DNA from: an uncultured Acidimicrobiaceae bacterium
GTDB lineage: Bacteria > Actinomycetota > Acidimicrobiia > Spongiisociales > UBA5794
DNA length: 64,000 nt
NCBI GenBank assembly: GCA_947258375.1
Contig: CAMYIJ010000006.1
Location: 1-64,000, forward strand
Direction: 5' to 3'
In this document: positions 35,028-44,779 of the stretch, in pieces
How positions within the stretch are numbered: position 1 is the first letter of the stretch
How the letters are laid out: each line of letters starts with the position of its first letter
The notes under the pieces: model-generated
Databases searched by the model: none
What the model saw: only the letters and a program-made list of their open reading frames with translations
What the model was told of the DNA's origin: nothing
Translations under genes and position numbers: made by a program

Positions 35028-35203
35028 GGCGGGAGCGTACCCGAGTCGCAACGGCGCTACCGCATCGCCGCGGCGATCGGATCCGCGCAGGTAGCGTCAC
35101 CCCGATCGTGAGGGCGCTGACATCGGCATTTGCCTTGAGGCCATTGAGGTTCCGACGGACGAGGGTCCACGGAGAAAAGAGGGGTTATCGGTAGCATGGC
35201 GCC

Positions 35204-38200
35204 ATGGTCGTTCCCGAATCTGACGCGCCCCCCGCGCCCGAGATATCCGAACTCGACGAAGCGTTCGGTCGCAACAGCTGGCTCGTGGATCAGATGGAGG
35301 CGGTCTACGAGTCGTCGCCCCGGTCGCTGAGCTCCAAATGGCGCAAGTTCTTCGCCGCCGGAGGGGTTGCCAGCCTCGACAGTCCGGAGGTCGACGACAG
35401 CCGCGAGCCCGAGATCCCCGAGGACCTCCAACACCAGATCGATAGCAATCTGGCCGAAGTGACCGCGATGGCCGGCGCCAGCGCCATCATCGCCAAACGA
35501 ATGGACCAGAGCCGCGAGCTGCCTACGGCGACATCGGTGCGTTCGCTGCCCGCCAAGCTGTTGGAGGTCAACCGCCGGGTGATCAACAATCAGTTGCTCC
35601 GCCTCGATGAAGGCACCAGGGTCTCGTTCACCCATCTCATCGGCTGGGCCGCGGTGAAGGCCTTCCAGAGCCGCCCGGCGATGAATGTGGCGTACGCCTC
35701 TATCGAAGGCATTCCCCATCACGTGGGCTACAAGCACCTCAATCTGGGCCTGGCAATGGATATCGAACGTAAGGATGGAACCCGCACACTGCTCGTGCCC
35801 AACATCAAGTCGGTCGACGAGATGGACTTCCAGACCTATTGGAAGTCCTACGAGGACATCGTGACACGGGTCCGCTCGGGCAAGATCACTCCCGACGATT
35901 TCGCCGGCACGACGGCCACGCTGACAAACCCGGGCACGGTGGGCACTGTGCAATCGGTGCCGCGCCTCATGCCGGGACAGGGCGTGATCATCGGCGTCGG
36001 GGCGATCGGCTACCCGCCCGAATATCAGGGGGCCGACCCAACGGCCATCGCGGCTGCTGGTATCGGGCGCACGATGAACATCACGTCAACGTACGACCAC
36101 CGGGTCATCCAGGGCGCCGAAAGCGGCATGTTCCTCCAGCGGATGCACGACCTCCTGCTCGGAGCCGACGGCTTCTACGACGAGATCTTCAGCTCAATGG
36201 GAATCCCATACGTTCCCGCGGTGTGGGCCTCGGACGACAACCCGGTCCGAGGCAGCCAGGAATGGGCCGAGAAACAGGCGCGAGCATTCCAGCTGATCAA
36301 CATGTACCGGGTGCGCGGCCACCTCATTGCGGACCTCGACCCACTTCGCCAGAAGCCCCCTGTGACCCACCCCGAGCTCGACCCGCTCGCCTACGGGCTG
36401 ACGATCTGGGACCTCGATCGCTGTTTCGCGACCGGCGGACTGGGCGGCAACCGAGAGATGGAGCTGGGCGATATTCTCGGCCTGCTCAGGGATGTCTACT
36501 GCCGCACCACCGGTATCGAGTACATGCACATCCAGGAGCCCGATCAGAAGCAATGGATTCAGGATCAGATCGAGCCCCCGCCTCCCGAGATCGACCAGGC
36601 GGAATCGAGGCGGATCCTCGACCTGCTCGGGCGGTCGGAAGCCTTCGAGCGGTTCCTCCACACCAAGTTCCTGGGCGCCAAACGATTCAGCCTCGAGGGG
36701 TCGGAATCGACTATCCCGTTGCTCGACGCCTTGCTGAATGCTGCCGCGGTCGCGGGAGTCGAGCACGTGACACTTGGCATGGCCCACCGTGGCCGGCTCA
36801 ACGTGCTGGCGAACATCGCCGGCAAGCCGATGGCCGCACTGTTCCGGGAGTTCTACGGAAACGATGCAGACTCCGGAGACGGCAGCTTCTCGGGAGACGT
36901 CAAATACCACCTCGGCACCACCGGCGTACACCGGACCCCCGACGGACGCGAGATGAGTATCGAAGTCGCCGCCAATCCGAGCCACCTCGAAGCCGTCAAT
37001 CCTGTGCTGGAGGGAATCGCCCGCGCCCGGCAGGATCAGATTGGCGAGGATGCCGTCGACCGGGTGCTGCCGGTGCTGCTCCACGGGGATGCGGCCTTCT
37101 CGGGTCAGGGAGTGGTTGGAGAGACCTTCAACCTCAGTCAGCTGGATGGCTACTACACCGGCGGCACGGTGCACATCGTGATCAACAACCAGGTCGGCTT
37201 CACCACCGCCAGCCGTGACGCCCGATCGAGCCACTACGCGACCGATATGGCCAAGGCGATTCAGGCGCCGATCATCCACATCAACGGAGACGACCCCGAG
37301 GCCTGCGTGCGGGCCGCCCGGATCGCATTCGAGTACCGCCGGGTCTTCCGCCGTGACGTTGTTCTCGATCTGGTGGGGTATCGGCGACTCGGTCACAACG
37401 AGGGGGATGAACCGAGCTACACGCAGCCCAACATGTACAAGATCATCGAGACCCATCCGACCGTGCGCCAGATCTACGTGGATCGCCTGAAGCGTCGGGG
37501 CACCCTCACTGACGCCGCCGCGACTCAGATGCTCGCGGCGTTCCGCAAGGAGCTGGAGCACGCTCTCGAGGACTCCCAGAACCAACGACCGCAGCCCGTG
37601 GAACCCCCGGCCGGCGAGGACGAGGCGGCGCCGCCGGAAACCGCGATCTCGATCGATATGGCCAACCGCATCGAAGCCGGGCTGCGCACCTTCCCGGAAG
37701 GCTTCACCTCCCACCCGAAACTGAAGAAGCTGATCGGCGACCGTCAGCGGCTCTACTCGGAGGGCTTCGCCGACTGGGCCATGGGCGAGGCGCTGGCATG
37801 GGGATCACTGGCTCTCGAGGGAGTTCCGGTGCGGCTCGCCGGAGAGGATTCGCAGCGCGGTACATTCAGCCACCGCCACGCGGTGCTCGTCGACTATCTC
37901 ACCGAGGAGGAGTTCACTCCCCTCTGCGATCTCTCCCCCGACCAGGCCCCACTGCGGATCTACGACAGCCTGCTGTCGGAGTTCGCCGCGCTGGGTTTCG
38001 AGTACGGCTACTCGGTGGCGGCTCCGGACACACTCGTGATGTGGGAAGCGCAGTTTGGCGACTTCGTCAACGGGGCCCAGGTCATCATCGATCAGTTCCT
38101 CGCCAGCGGCTACGACAAGTGGAAGCAGAACTCCGCCGTGACGCTGCTACTACCGCACGGCTTCGAAGGCCAGGGTCCGGAGCACTCCTCCGCCCGGCTC

Positions 38201-38782
38201 GAACGTTTCCTCACCGCCGCGGCGGAAGACAACATCCGGGTGGCCGTGCCGTCGACACCTGCCCAGCTTTTCCACCTGTATCGCACTCAGGCGTTACACC
38301 CAATCAAGCGCCCGCTCGTCATCGTTACCCCGAAGTCGCTGCTGCGCACCCGCCAGACGTTCAGCCCGCTTGCCGAGATCACCGGTGGCAGCCTGCAGGC
38401 CGTCATCACCGACGCGGTCGTGCCCGGGAGTGCTCGACGGGTGCTGATGTGCGCCGGCAAGATCTACTACGACCTTGAGGGTCACCGCACCGCAAATGCG
38501 ATCGATGACGTGGCCATCGTGCGTGTCGAGGTGCTCTACCCCTTCCCGGCAGATGCGATCAACCGCGCTCTCGCGGCGTATGGAGATTCCGAGCTGGTGT
38601 GGGTCCAGGAAGAGCCGGCCAACATGGGGGCCTGGCGCTACATGTCGCGCAACCTCTTCAGCGAGGCGGGACGCTCCAGCCGGGGCATCTACCGCCGGGA
38701 GTCGGCCAGCCCGGCGACGGGCAACCCGCAAACCCACGCCCGCGAGCAGCAACTGCTGATGGAGACGGCTTTCGCGCGCTAG
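35204..38782 (+). CDS. kgd: Multifunctional 2-oxoglutarate decarboxylase/dehydrogenase E1 with E2-like domain
   Basis: 1192 residues. The N-terminal segment NSWLVDQMEAVYESSPRSLSSKWRKFF is the E1o start peptide. It is followed by an E2-type acyltransferase domain without lipoyl domain (TLTNPGTVGTVQSVPRLMPGQGVIIG, STYDHRVIQGAESG with catalytic His). Then comes the thiamine-diphosphate E1: MAHRGRLNVLANIAGKP, GDAAFSGQGVVGETFNLSQ, VINNQVGFTT, RRLGHNEGDEPSYTQP. The C-terminal transketolase-like part includes WEAQFGDFVNGAQ and LLPHGFEGQGPEHSSARLERF. This fused architecture is the actinobacterial Kgd/OdhA type. It decarboxylates 2-oxoglutarate in the TCA cycle. In related species activity is set by GarA-type FHA proteins; none is in the window. 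Confidence 0.95.
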   Translation: MVVPESDAPPAPEISELDEAFGRNSWLVDQMEAVYESSPRSLSSKWRKFFAAGGVASLDSPEVDDSREPEIPEDLQHQIDSNLAEVTAMAGASAIIAKRMDQSRELPTATSVRSLPAKLLEVNRRVINNQLLRLDEGTRVSFTHLIGWAAVKAFQSRPAMNVAYASIEGIPHHVGYKHLNLGLAMDIERKDGTRTLLVPNIKSVDEMDFQTYWKSYEDIVTRVRSGKITPDDFAGTTATLTNPGTVGTVQSVPRLMPGQGVIIGVGAIGYPPEYQGADPTAIAAAGIGRTMNITSTYDHRVIQGAESGMFLQRMHDLLLGADGFYDEIFSSMGIPYVPAVWASDDNPVRGSQEWAEKQARAFQLINMYRVRGHLIADLDPLRQKPPVTHPELDPLAYGLTIWDLDRCFATGGLGGNREMELGDILGLLRDVYCRTTGIEYMHIQEPDQKQWIQDQIEPPPPEIDQAESRRILDLLGRSEAFERFLHTKFLGAKRFSLEGSESTIPLLDALLNAAAVAGVEHVTLGMAHRGRLNVLANIAGKPMAALFREFYGNDADSGDGSFSGDVKYHLGTTGVHRTPDGREMSIEVAANPSHLEAVNPVLEGIARARQDQIGEDAVDRVLPVLLHGDAAFSGQGVVGETFNLSQLDGYYTGGTVHIVINNQVGFTTASRDARSSHYATDMAKAIQAPIIHINGDDPEACVRAARIAFEYRRVFRRDVVLDLVGYRRLGHNEGDEPSYTQPNMYKIIETHPTVRQIYVDRLKRRGTLTDAAATQMLAAFRKELEHALEDSQNQRPQPVEPPAGEDEAAPPETAISIDMANRIEAGLRTFPEGFTSHPKLKKLIGDRQRLYSEGFADWAMGEALAWGSLALEGVPVRLAGEDSQRGTFSHRHAVLVDYLTEEEFTPLCDLSPDQAPLRIYDSLLSEFAALGFEYGYSVAAPDTLVMWEAQFGDFVNGAQVIIDQFLASGYDKWKQNSAVTLLLPHGFEGQGPEHSSARLERFLTAAAEDNIRVAVPSTPAQLFHLYRTQALHPIKRPLVIVTPKSLLRTRQTFSPLAEITGGSLQAVITDAVVPGSARRVLMCAGKIYYDLEGHRTANAIDDVAIVRVEVLYPFPADAINRALAAYGDSELVWVQEEPANMGAWRYMSRNLFSEAGRSSRGIYRRESASPATGNPQTHAREQQLLMETAFAR

Positions 38783-38801
38783 CGAAGTGGGGCTGAGACC
38801 A

Positions 38802-39062
38802 CTAGATCAGACGTCTGGCGAAGGGATCGGAGCCGGTGGGATCGGCGCCGCCGCCGCTCATAGCCGGTGCGGAGACTGGCGCCGCGGCGGAAGGCGACGC
38901 GACCGGGGCACTGCCGGGCTGGACTTCTCCGGCATTTTGGACAACGGCGATCACTTCCGCCCAATCCATGATCTCGTTGCATTCCAGGCAGTACGCGGCG
39001 CTGCCGCGGGCCACCACGGCGGCGCGACGACAGCGGGCGCATGCGCGCGTTACATCACTCAT
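38802..39062 (-). CDS. Small zinc-ribbon-like protein of unknown function
   Basis: 86 residues. Four cysteines (Cys8, Cys11, Cys25, Cys28; ACARC and YCLEC) form a probable zinc ribbon at the N-terminus. A low-complexity Ala/Ser/Pro linker follows, and the protein ends DPFARRLI. It ends 19 bases from the convergent kgd stop and starts 46 bases after the Fe-S oxidoreductase gene, so it may be the last gene of that unit. No function can be assigned. Confidence 0.65.
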   Translation of the reverse strand: MSDVTRACARCRRAAVVARGSAAYCLECNEIMDWAEVIAVVQNAGEVQPGSAPVASPSAAAPVSAPAMSGGGADPTGSDPFARRLI

Positions 39063-39108
39063 AGGGGCGTTTATCGGCTCCGAGCGCCGCGAGCTTGAAT
39101 CGACCCAC

Positions 39109-41298
39109 TCAGTCCAGAGCCCGCGATGCCAGGATCATCGAGATGTCCTGCACCTGAACATCCTCGTTGCCGAGTTCCTTGACTCCATCGTCCATCATCA
39201 CGAAGCAGAACGGGCAGCCGGTGGCGATGATGCTCGCCCCGGTAGCGAGCGCCTCCTCCGAGCGTTCGATATTGACCTTCTTGCCGATCTGCTCCTCGAG
39301 GAAGAACCGTCCGCCACCGGCTCCGCAACAGAAGCTGGAGGTGCCGTTGCGTGGCATCTCGATCTGATTGCCAACCAGATCGAGCACGTCACGCGGCGGA
39401 ACATAAACGTCGTTGTGGCGGCCCAGGTAACACGGATCGTGGAAGGTGATCGTCGCGTCTCCCGCCACCGGCGTCAGCCTGCCCTCGGCGACCAGCGAGG
39501 CCAGCAGCTCGGAGTGGTGGATAACGTCGTATTCGCCGCCGAACTGCGGGTACTCGTTGCCGAGCGTGTTGAAACAGTGGGGACACTGCGTGATGATCTT
39601 GGTGATGCCGAGGTCGTTCAACGTCTCGATGTTCTGCAGCGCCAGGCCCTGGAAGACGTACTCGTTTCCAGTTCGCCTGGCAGGATCCCCGGTGCACAGC
39701 TCTTGCGGCCCCAATATGGCGAAGTCGACTCCGGCCGCGTTCAGCAGGCGGGCAGTTGCGATGGTCACCTTGCGGTTGCGGTCGTCGAACGATCCCGCAC
39801 AGCCGACCCAATAGAGGTACTCCGCCTCTACGCCCGGTTCGCCGAGGACTTTGACCGGGAAGTCGAGCTGGTCGGTCCAGTCACCACGTGTCGCCTGACC
39901 CATGCCGTAGACATTGGAGGAGTTCTCGAGGCTGATGTACGCCTTGCCCAGCTCAGAGGGGAAGTCCGCCTCCATCAGCGACAGGTAGCGGCGCATATCG
40001 AGGATCTTGTCGACGATCTCGATGTCCACCGGGCAGATCTCGTCACAGGCCCGGCATGTCGTGCAGGACCACAGCTCTTCGGCAGTTATCCGCTCGAACA
40101 CATTGTCGGAGGTCACCGTGATGGCGCCATCGACCCCAACGGGCGGTGAGATCGGGGCGGCAGCGGTGCGTGCCGCCACCTCGCCCAGCTTGAGCACGAT
40201 CTCACGCGGGTCGAGGGGTTTGCCCGTGGTGTTGGCCGGGCACACAGAAGTACAGCGACCGCACATCGTGCAGGCGTCGGTGTCGAAGAGCTGCTTCCAC
40301 GTGAACTCCCCAACCACCGAAGCGCCGACCGTCTCGATGTCGTCGGCTTCCATGAGGTTCGGCATCTCGCGCATCGCTCCCTTGGGGCGTTCTCGCGGCG
40401 AGAGGTACAAGTTGGCCGGCGACGTGACGACGTGGCGCAGCTTGGTGACGGGGAGGATGATGAGGAAGGCCACAAACGTCAGGGCGTGGAGCGTCCACAT
40501 GGACTGGTGCCAGAAGGAGGCCGATTCGGTCGGGAAGATGTAGCTCATCAGGTAGCCGACGAAGGACCACTGCTCCCAATCGGGGCGGCCGATGAGGCTG
40601 ATTCGGGCCGCTTCGACCAGCAGCCCTGTTACGCCGATCCCGCCGAGCACGGCGAGGATGAGCCCGTCCTCCGGGCGGGTCTTGCCTCGCAGCCGCCAGA
40701 GGCGCTGGCCGTAGCGACGCACCGTGGCCCACACCAGGCCGCCGAGGTAGACGAGGGCGGCCACGTCGAGCGTCAGGGAGAACCCCTGGTAGAAGGTGCC
40801 ATGGAGGAACTTCAGGTTGGTCGGGAGCACGTGATCGATCTCCAGGGTCACGGTCCCGATGAAGAGGACAATGAAGCCGTAATAAATGGCCGCGTGCATC
40901 AGCCCGGCTGCCGGATCGCGCAGCAGGGTCTTCATAGCGAGCCCCTCGCGCAGGTTGTGGAGCCGCTGCTTCAGCATCCGGGTACGGTCCTCACCGGCGC
41001 CGCGGGACCAGTTCCGGGCCCGCTGGGCGAAGAAGTAGGCGGACAGGAAGATCGCGACCGAAACACCGATGTAGAACAGAGCTACGAACACTCCGGGCAC
41101 ATTGCCGAAGACTTCCCGACCGATGTGATCGCCGCCGAACTCGGGTTCCGCCGACAGCCCGCCGATCCACCACAACGCCATCGTGGACGCGGCGCCGACC
41201 GCTCCAACGAGCAGAATCAGGCTCGCCACGTTCAGCTTGCGAGGCGCCTCGTCTTCGATCGACTCGGCCGACTGTTCAACCGTCTCGGTGGTGGCCAA
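39109..41298 (-). CDS. Membrane Fe-S oxidoreductase (HdrD/EtfQO-like, CCG domains)
   Basis: 729 residues. The N-terminal third has about six membrane helices of the respiratory nitrate reductase gamma (cytochrome b) type. The middle has two [4Fe-4S] motifs, CTMCGRCTSVCPANT and CTTCRACDEICPVDI. The C-terminal half has two CCG (cysteine-rich) domains: YWVGCAGSFDDRNRK with CPHCFNTLGNEYP, and FHDPCYLGRHND with FCCGAGGGRFFLEE. This architecture transfers electrons between a soluble donor, commonly electron-transferring flavoprotein, and the membrane quinone pool. The acyl-CoA dehydrogenase at 7.0-8.8 kb would be a natural upstream electron source. Donor identity is inferred. Confidence 0.88.
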   Translation of the reverse strand: MATTETVEQSAESIEDEAPRKLNVASLILLVGAVGAASTMALWWIGGLSAEPEFGGDHIGREVFGNVPGVFVALFYIGVSVAIFLSAYFFAQRARNWSRGAGEDRTRMLKQRLHNLREGLAMKTLLRDPAAGLMHAAIYYGFIVLFIGTVTLEIDHVLPTNLKFLHGTFYQGFSLTLDVAALVYLGGLVWATVRRYGQRLWRLRGKTRPEDGLILAVLGGIGVTGLLVEAARISLIGRPDWEQWSFVGYLMSYIFPTESASFWHQSMWTLHALTFVAFLIILPVTKLRHVVTSPANLYLSPRERPKGAMREMPNLMEADDIETVGASVVGEFTWKQLFDTDACTMCGRCTSVCPANTTGKPLDPREIVLKLGEVAARTAAAPISPPVGVDGAITVTSDNVFERITAEELWSCTTCRACDEICPVDIEIVDKILDMRRYLSLMEADFPSELGKAYISLENSSNVYGMGQATRGDWTDQLDFPVKVLGEPGVEAEYLYWVGCAGSFDDRNRKVTIATARLLNAAGVDFAILGPQELCTGDPARRTGNEYVFQGLALQNIETLNDLGITKIITQCPHCFNTLGNEYPQFGGEYDVIHHSELLASLVAEGRLTPVAGDATITFHDPCYLGRHNDVYVPPRDVLDLVGNQIEMPRNGTSSFCCGAGGGRFFLEEQIGKKVNIERSEEALATGASIIATGCPFCFVMMDDGVKELGNEDVQVQDISMILASRALD

Positions 41299-41391
41299 TC
41301 CAGTCCTCCCGTTCGTTGCTCCAGCGCAGCTCCTGCGGCAAATCGAGTCTAGGCATCCCGCAACCGTGCTTCTCTTGCGGGCAACGCGCTA

Positions 41392-42954
41392 CTACCGATC
41401 GCCGATCGCATAGAAGTAGCCATCACGGGAACCCACGTACATGCGGCCGTTCCACGCTGCAGGAGTCGACTCCAGGCAACCGCCGGCCACCGGGATCTCC
41501 CACGTCGCTGCCGGGCGGCGAGGATCGCTGATGTCGTAGGCCCGCAGCGCCGGATCCGCTCCGCAGTTCACGGCGACGATCAGGGAGTCGTCGACGACGA
41601 CCGGGGACGACCAGGCGTGATGGCCGACGCCGTCCCGCCACACGACATCTCCCGTGGCGGTGTCGACGGCGAGCAGTTCGCCCGGGTTGGTCGGGAGGTA
41701 CAGCATGCCCTCGTACAGGGCCGGGGTCGCCCAGGCGCCGCCGGTGGCAGCTCCCACCGACGGAATCTCGACGCTCCACACCACCGGGTCGTCCGGCCGT
41801 CCCGGGTCGAGCTTCACCAGCTGGCCGACTTCGGCGGCCCGGGCCGTCGCCAGGTCGATCTGGGGCGTCACATAGAGCATGCCCGCTTCATCGATCACGA
41901 TGGTGGAGTCGACGTCGTCACCGGTCCAGAAGTCGAGGACGATGTCGGCGCTACCCGATGCGAGACCGCTCAGATCGACGCCGACAACTCGGCCGGCGCC
42001 GTTCCCGAAATACGCCGTGTCGTTGAACACGGCAGTCGAGGATTCGATCGACTGCTGATCGCCGATGGCCCCAAGCGTCTCATCGCTCCAGGCCGGGATG
42101 GTGGCGACAACCTCTGGCTCGACGGTGACCAGCCCGTCGGCTCCGAACGAGCGATTCAGCTCGACGGCGAACCACCAACTGTTCTCGCCACCCTCGAGCA
42201 GGTAACCGTTGTGGATCACCGCCGACGAGTCCCAGTCGTTGTTCCAGCGACCCTTGACGTAGTTCGATGGCAGCGACCAGATCTCAGTCGGGACCTCCCG
42301 ATCTAGGGCCACGACCATGTAGCGGTTCGCCCGTGAGCCGACATAGAGCAGCGGGAACCCGTCCGGGTCGAGTACGACGGAGCCCTTGACGATGTCCCCG
42401 ACGGCGAAGTCGGGTCGGGTCCGCTCCCCGGTCGCGGCATCGAGGAAGTGCACTTGCTTGTCGAAGGCGCCAAAGATCACCTCGGTGACGCCGTCGGGCC
42501 GCTCCCACACCACGGGCTGTCCGGTCCAGCCGGTGCCGCACCACACCTTGTCCTCGCCGCCGACCGGAGACGAGCCACACATCGGCGCCTCGGGGAAGCG
42601 CCACAACACCTCGGGATCGAGCGGAACGGGCCCGGTTCCGTGGAACGTGCGCGTGGGGCTGCCGCGGAACATGGTGAGGCCGGCCACCTCGCCGTAGGCG
42701 ACATGAACGTCCCGACTCTCCTCAACCGGCGCCGGGGGTTCCACCGGCGGCAAGGTGGTTGTCGGAGGCGCCGCCGTAGTGGTCACCGACGACACTGCCG
42801 GGACCGCCGCCAGCAGTGCGTGAGCCGCGACGACCGGTGCCAAGACCGGCGCCGAGCCGGCGGCTTCAGGCACCGCCGGCTGGGGCACCGCCTGGAAGGC
42901 GGCCACGCCGGTGAGGATCGTCCCCAGTATCAAGGCTTGGCGAAGTCGGCGCAT
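41392..42954 (-). CDS. Exported PQQ-type beta-propeller repeat protein
   Basis: 520 residues from the ATG at 42954; an upstream extension is unlikely. An N-terminal signal (ALILGTILTGVAAFQAVP) leads to a Pro/Thr-rich linker (about 45-85). The rest is a repeat-built beta-propeller with repeated V-A-L-D/F-L-D-A-A-TG blades (VHFLDAATGERTRPDF, MVVALDREVPTEIWSLP, LLAVDTATGDVVWRDGVGHHAWSS). No heme motif or dehydrogenase catalytic residues were found, so it is more likely a scaffold or ligand-binding surface protein than a PQQ enzyme. Confidence 0.75.
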   Translation of the reverse strand: MRRLRQALILGTILTGVAAFQAVPQPAVPEAAGSAPVLAPVVAAHALLAAVPAVSSVTTTAAPPTTTLPPVEPPAPVEESRDVHVAYGEVAGLTMFRGSPTRTFHGTGPVPLDPEVLWRFPEAPMCGSSPVGGEDKVWCGTGWTGQPVVWERPDGVTEVIFGAFDKQVHFLDAATGERTRPDFAVGDIVKGSVVLDPDGFPLLYVGSRANRYMVVALDREVPTEIWSLPSNYVKGRWNNDWDSSAVIHNGYLLEGGENSWWFAVELNRSFGADGLVTVEPEVVATIPAWSDETLGAIGDQQSIESSTAVFNDTAYFGNGAGRVVGVDLSGLASGSADIVLDFWTGDDVDSTIVIDEAGMLYVTPQIDLATARAAEVGQLVKLDPGRPDDPVVWSVEIPSVGAATGGAWATPALYEGMLYLPTNPGELLAVDTATGDVVWRDGVGHHAWSSPVVVDDSLIVAVNCGADPALRAYDISDPRRPAATWEIPVAGGCLESTPAAWNGRMYVGSRDGYFYAIGDR

Positions 42955-43094
42955 GGGTCGATGTTCCCACGAGTTGCAGCTCCTGGCGACCGTCCCGGTG
43001 TGGTTCACGCAGGTCACGCGATAGTGGGGCAGGCTGAGCGCCTACCCCACAAATCGGTTCGCTTCCGTCGATTGCCGAGCGGATGCCCGACTTC

Positions 43095-43124
43095 GCGTTT
43101 CTGCTACGTGCGTTTCTGCTACGT
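43095..43124. repeat. 15-bp tandem duplication over a stop codon
   Basis: GCGTTTCTGCTACGT is repeated twice without a gap (43095-43109 and 43110-43124). The right copy contains the stop codon of the minus-strand channel gene (43119-43121), and the left copy reproduces the same TAG context just downstream. Confidence 0.85.
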
Positions 43125-43766
43125 GCGCGGGCTCAGGTAGCGAGCCCACCACTTCTTGGCGGTGTCAATGCCGCCGATCCCAAACGCCACTGCGAAGGCG
43201 ATGACGGCACCGGCTGTCACAATCTTCACCAGGTCCTCGGCGAAGCGAATCTCGAGTAGATCGAGAGCTGCCAGGACACCGAACAGCAGAATCAGCACCT
43301 TCACGGCACTCGGCAGCCAAGCCACATTCCGTTGCTCGGCGTAGGGCCGGGCCATGTCGGCGACAAAGTTGCCGATGGCGGCAGCGATGATGACAAGGAC
43401 CACAGCAACGACGATCAACGGGAGGACCGCAAGTAGCCGCTCGAGCAGGTCGACAACGGGCTGAACCTCGAGGATGTTGGCGATGATCAGCCAGAGCAGC
43501 ACCATAAAGAGGGCACCGAAGATCGTACCAACGAGCTTCGGGGCGCTCTTCCCTGACGGGGCCAGTGCGCTCGAAACCCCGGCCTTGTCGAAGACTGCGG
43601 TTACTGCGTCGGTCTCGAGGAGACGTACAACCCATTTCTTCACCATATTGATTATCCAGCGCCCGATGATCAGGACAATCAGTGCAATCGCGATCTTGAT
43701 CGCCCAATCACCCACTGAGGCGCCTATGTCGTTGAAACCTTCTTCCAAACGGTCGAAGAAGCTCAT
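43119..43766 (-). CDS. MscS-related small membrane protein (conserved TM helix type)
   Basis: 215 residues from the ATG at 43766. Four or five membrane helices: WAIKIAIALIVLIIGRWIINMVKKWVVRLL, FGALFMVLLWLIIANIL, LLAVLPLIVVAVVLVIIAAAIGNFVADMARPY and AVKVLILLFGVLAALDLL. The end, TAGAVIAFAVAFGIGGIDTAKKW, resembles the pore-helix start of mechanosensitive channels, but the cytoplasmic beta domain of MscS is missing. Such proteins (TM_helix family) are usually annotated as small-conductance mechanosensitive ion channels. Function inferred from similarity only. Confidence 0.72.
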   Translation of the reverse strand: MSFFDRLEEGFNDIGASVGDWAIKIAIALIVLIIGRWIINMVKKWVVRLLETDAVTAVFDKAGVSSALAPSGKSAPKLVGTIFGALFMVLLWLIIANILEVQPVVDLLERLLAVLPLIVVAVVLVIIAAAIGNFVADMARPYAEQRNVAWLPSAVKVLILLFGVLAALDLLEIRFAEDLVKIVTAGAVIAFAVAFGIGGIDTAKKWWARYLSPRT

Positions 43767-43892
43767 AGCTCTCCCTTCCTTGTCAAGCCGTATGGCATTT
43801 CGACCCGAAAGAGCGACGGAAGTTCCGCGCCGTCTTCCGGAGGGCTCATCAAGCCAGATCGTAACAAAGCTCCAAGCCCGCTGAGCTGCAAA

Positions 43893-43957
43893 AGCCACCG
43901 TTCTTGCGGATATCCGCGCCGATATCGGCGGGGATATCCGCAGGAACGGTTTTGGCT
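43893..43957. terminator. Nested-palindrome hairpin downstream of the methyltransferase gene
   Basis: CCGTTCTTGCGGATATCC (43898-43915) pairs with GGATATCCGCAGGAACGG (43932-43949) at 17 of 18 positions. AGCCA/TGGCT extend the base, and the loop itself holds the perfect palindrome GCCGATATCGGC. It lies past the stop of the minus-strand methyltransferase and before the promoter of the channel gene, so it probably terminates the former. Confidence 0.6.
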
Positions 43958-44002
43958 CTTGGTGGCCGCCCTCACCGCGGAAGCGGCCGCAGCCGCAGGT
44001 CT

Positions 44003-44728
44003 CTAGGGGTCCTCGCGCCGCACACCAACATACGTACCGCGGCCCATGAAGAGGTCCGGATGGTGTTCGGCCTCGAATCCGGCCGACTCGAGCGCTTGCA
44101 CGTGCTCGTCGGCGGTGAACATCCCCATTCGATGGCGCTCGGCGAAGTAGCTCACGCCTTCGGGCCGTCCGACCAGGTGATGCAGGTCGACAATCGACAC
44201 TCGCCCGCCCTCCTCGAGCCACGACGTGCTCACACGATGGACCTGTAGCCGCTCGTCCCCAGCCGCGTTGCCACCAACGAAACCCGGAATGAACGCAGCC
44301 GGCTTGAGCCATCCCTCAACGATGACGACGCCGCCGGGGACCAGGTGGGCGGCAAAGCGCCCATACGCGGCACCCAGCGAGTCGTAGTCGGTCATGTACC
44401 CGATGGAACTGAACATGCAGACGATCGCGTCGAACCGCCCACCCCAGTCGAAATCGACCATGTCGCCCGGGCGCAGATCGACTCCGGGCAGTTTGGTCCG
44501 AGCAACCCGCAACATGTCGTCACTGAGGTCAAAGCCGTGAACGTCGAACTCCGCTTGCAGAGGCTCCAACACCGCGCCGGTACCGCACGCCGCTTCGAGA
44601 AGCGTTCGGGCGTCGGGCTTGCAAGCCCGGATGAGCTCCGTCAGCTGCCGCGCCGTCGCTTCGTAGTCGATGACGTCGGCATAGATCAGATCGTAGGTCT
44701 CGGCCGAACTCGTATAGCGCTCCTGCAT
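44003..44728 (-). CDS. Class I SAM-dependent methyltransferase
   Basis: 241 residues from the ATG at 44728. The Rossmann methyltransferase core shows motif I (TLLEAACGTGAVLEPL), HGFDLSDDMLRVARTKLPG as the acidic loop binding SAM, DFDWGGRFDAIVCMFSSIGYMTD, and HLVPGGVVIVEGW. This is close to small-molecule or sugar N-methyltransferases of the DesVI type. The substrate is unknown, and no biosynthetic cluster is adjacent. A hairpin follows the gene. Confidence 0.82.
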   Translation of the reverse strand: MQERYTSSAETYDLIYADVIDYEATARQLTELIRACKPDARTLLEAACGTGAVLEPLQAEFDVHGFDLSDDMLRVARTKLPGVDLRPGDMVDFDWGGRFDAIVCMFSSIGYMTDYDSLGAAYGRFAAHLVPGGVVIVEGWLKPAAFIPGFVGGNAAGDERLQVHRVSTSWLEEGGRVSIVDLHHLVGRPEGVSYFAERHRMGMFTADEHVQALESAGFEAEHHPDLFMGRGTYVGVRREDP

Positions 44729-44779
44729 CAGAGCAGAGCCCGTCCAACAAAGCGGCAACGTCGCGAACTCACCTCGTGT

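Noticed and set aside
36194..37714. 506-residue minus-strand frame inside kgd
   Set aside because: Antisense shadow of a strongly conserved enzyme.
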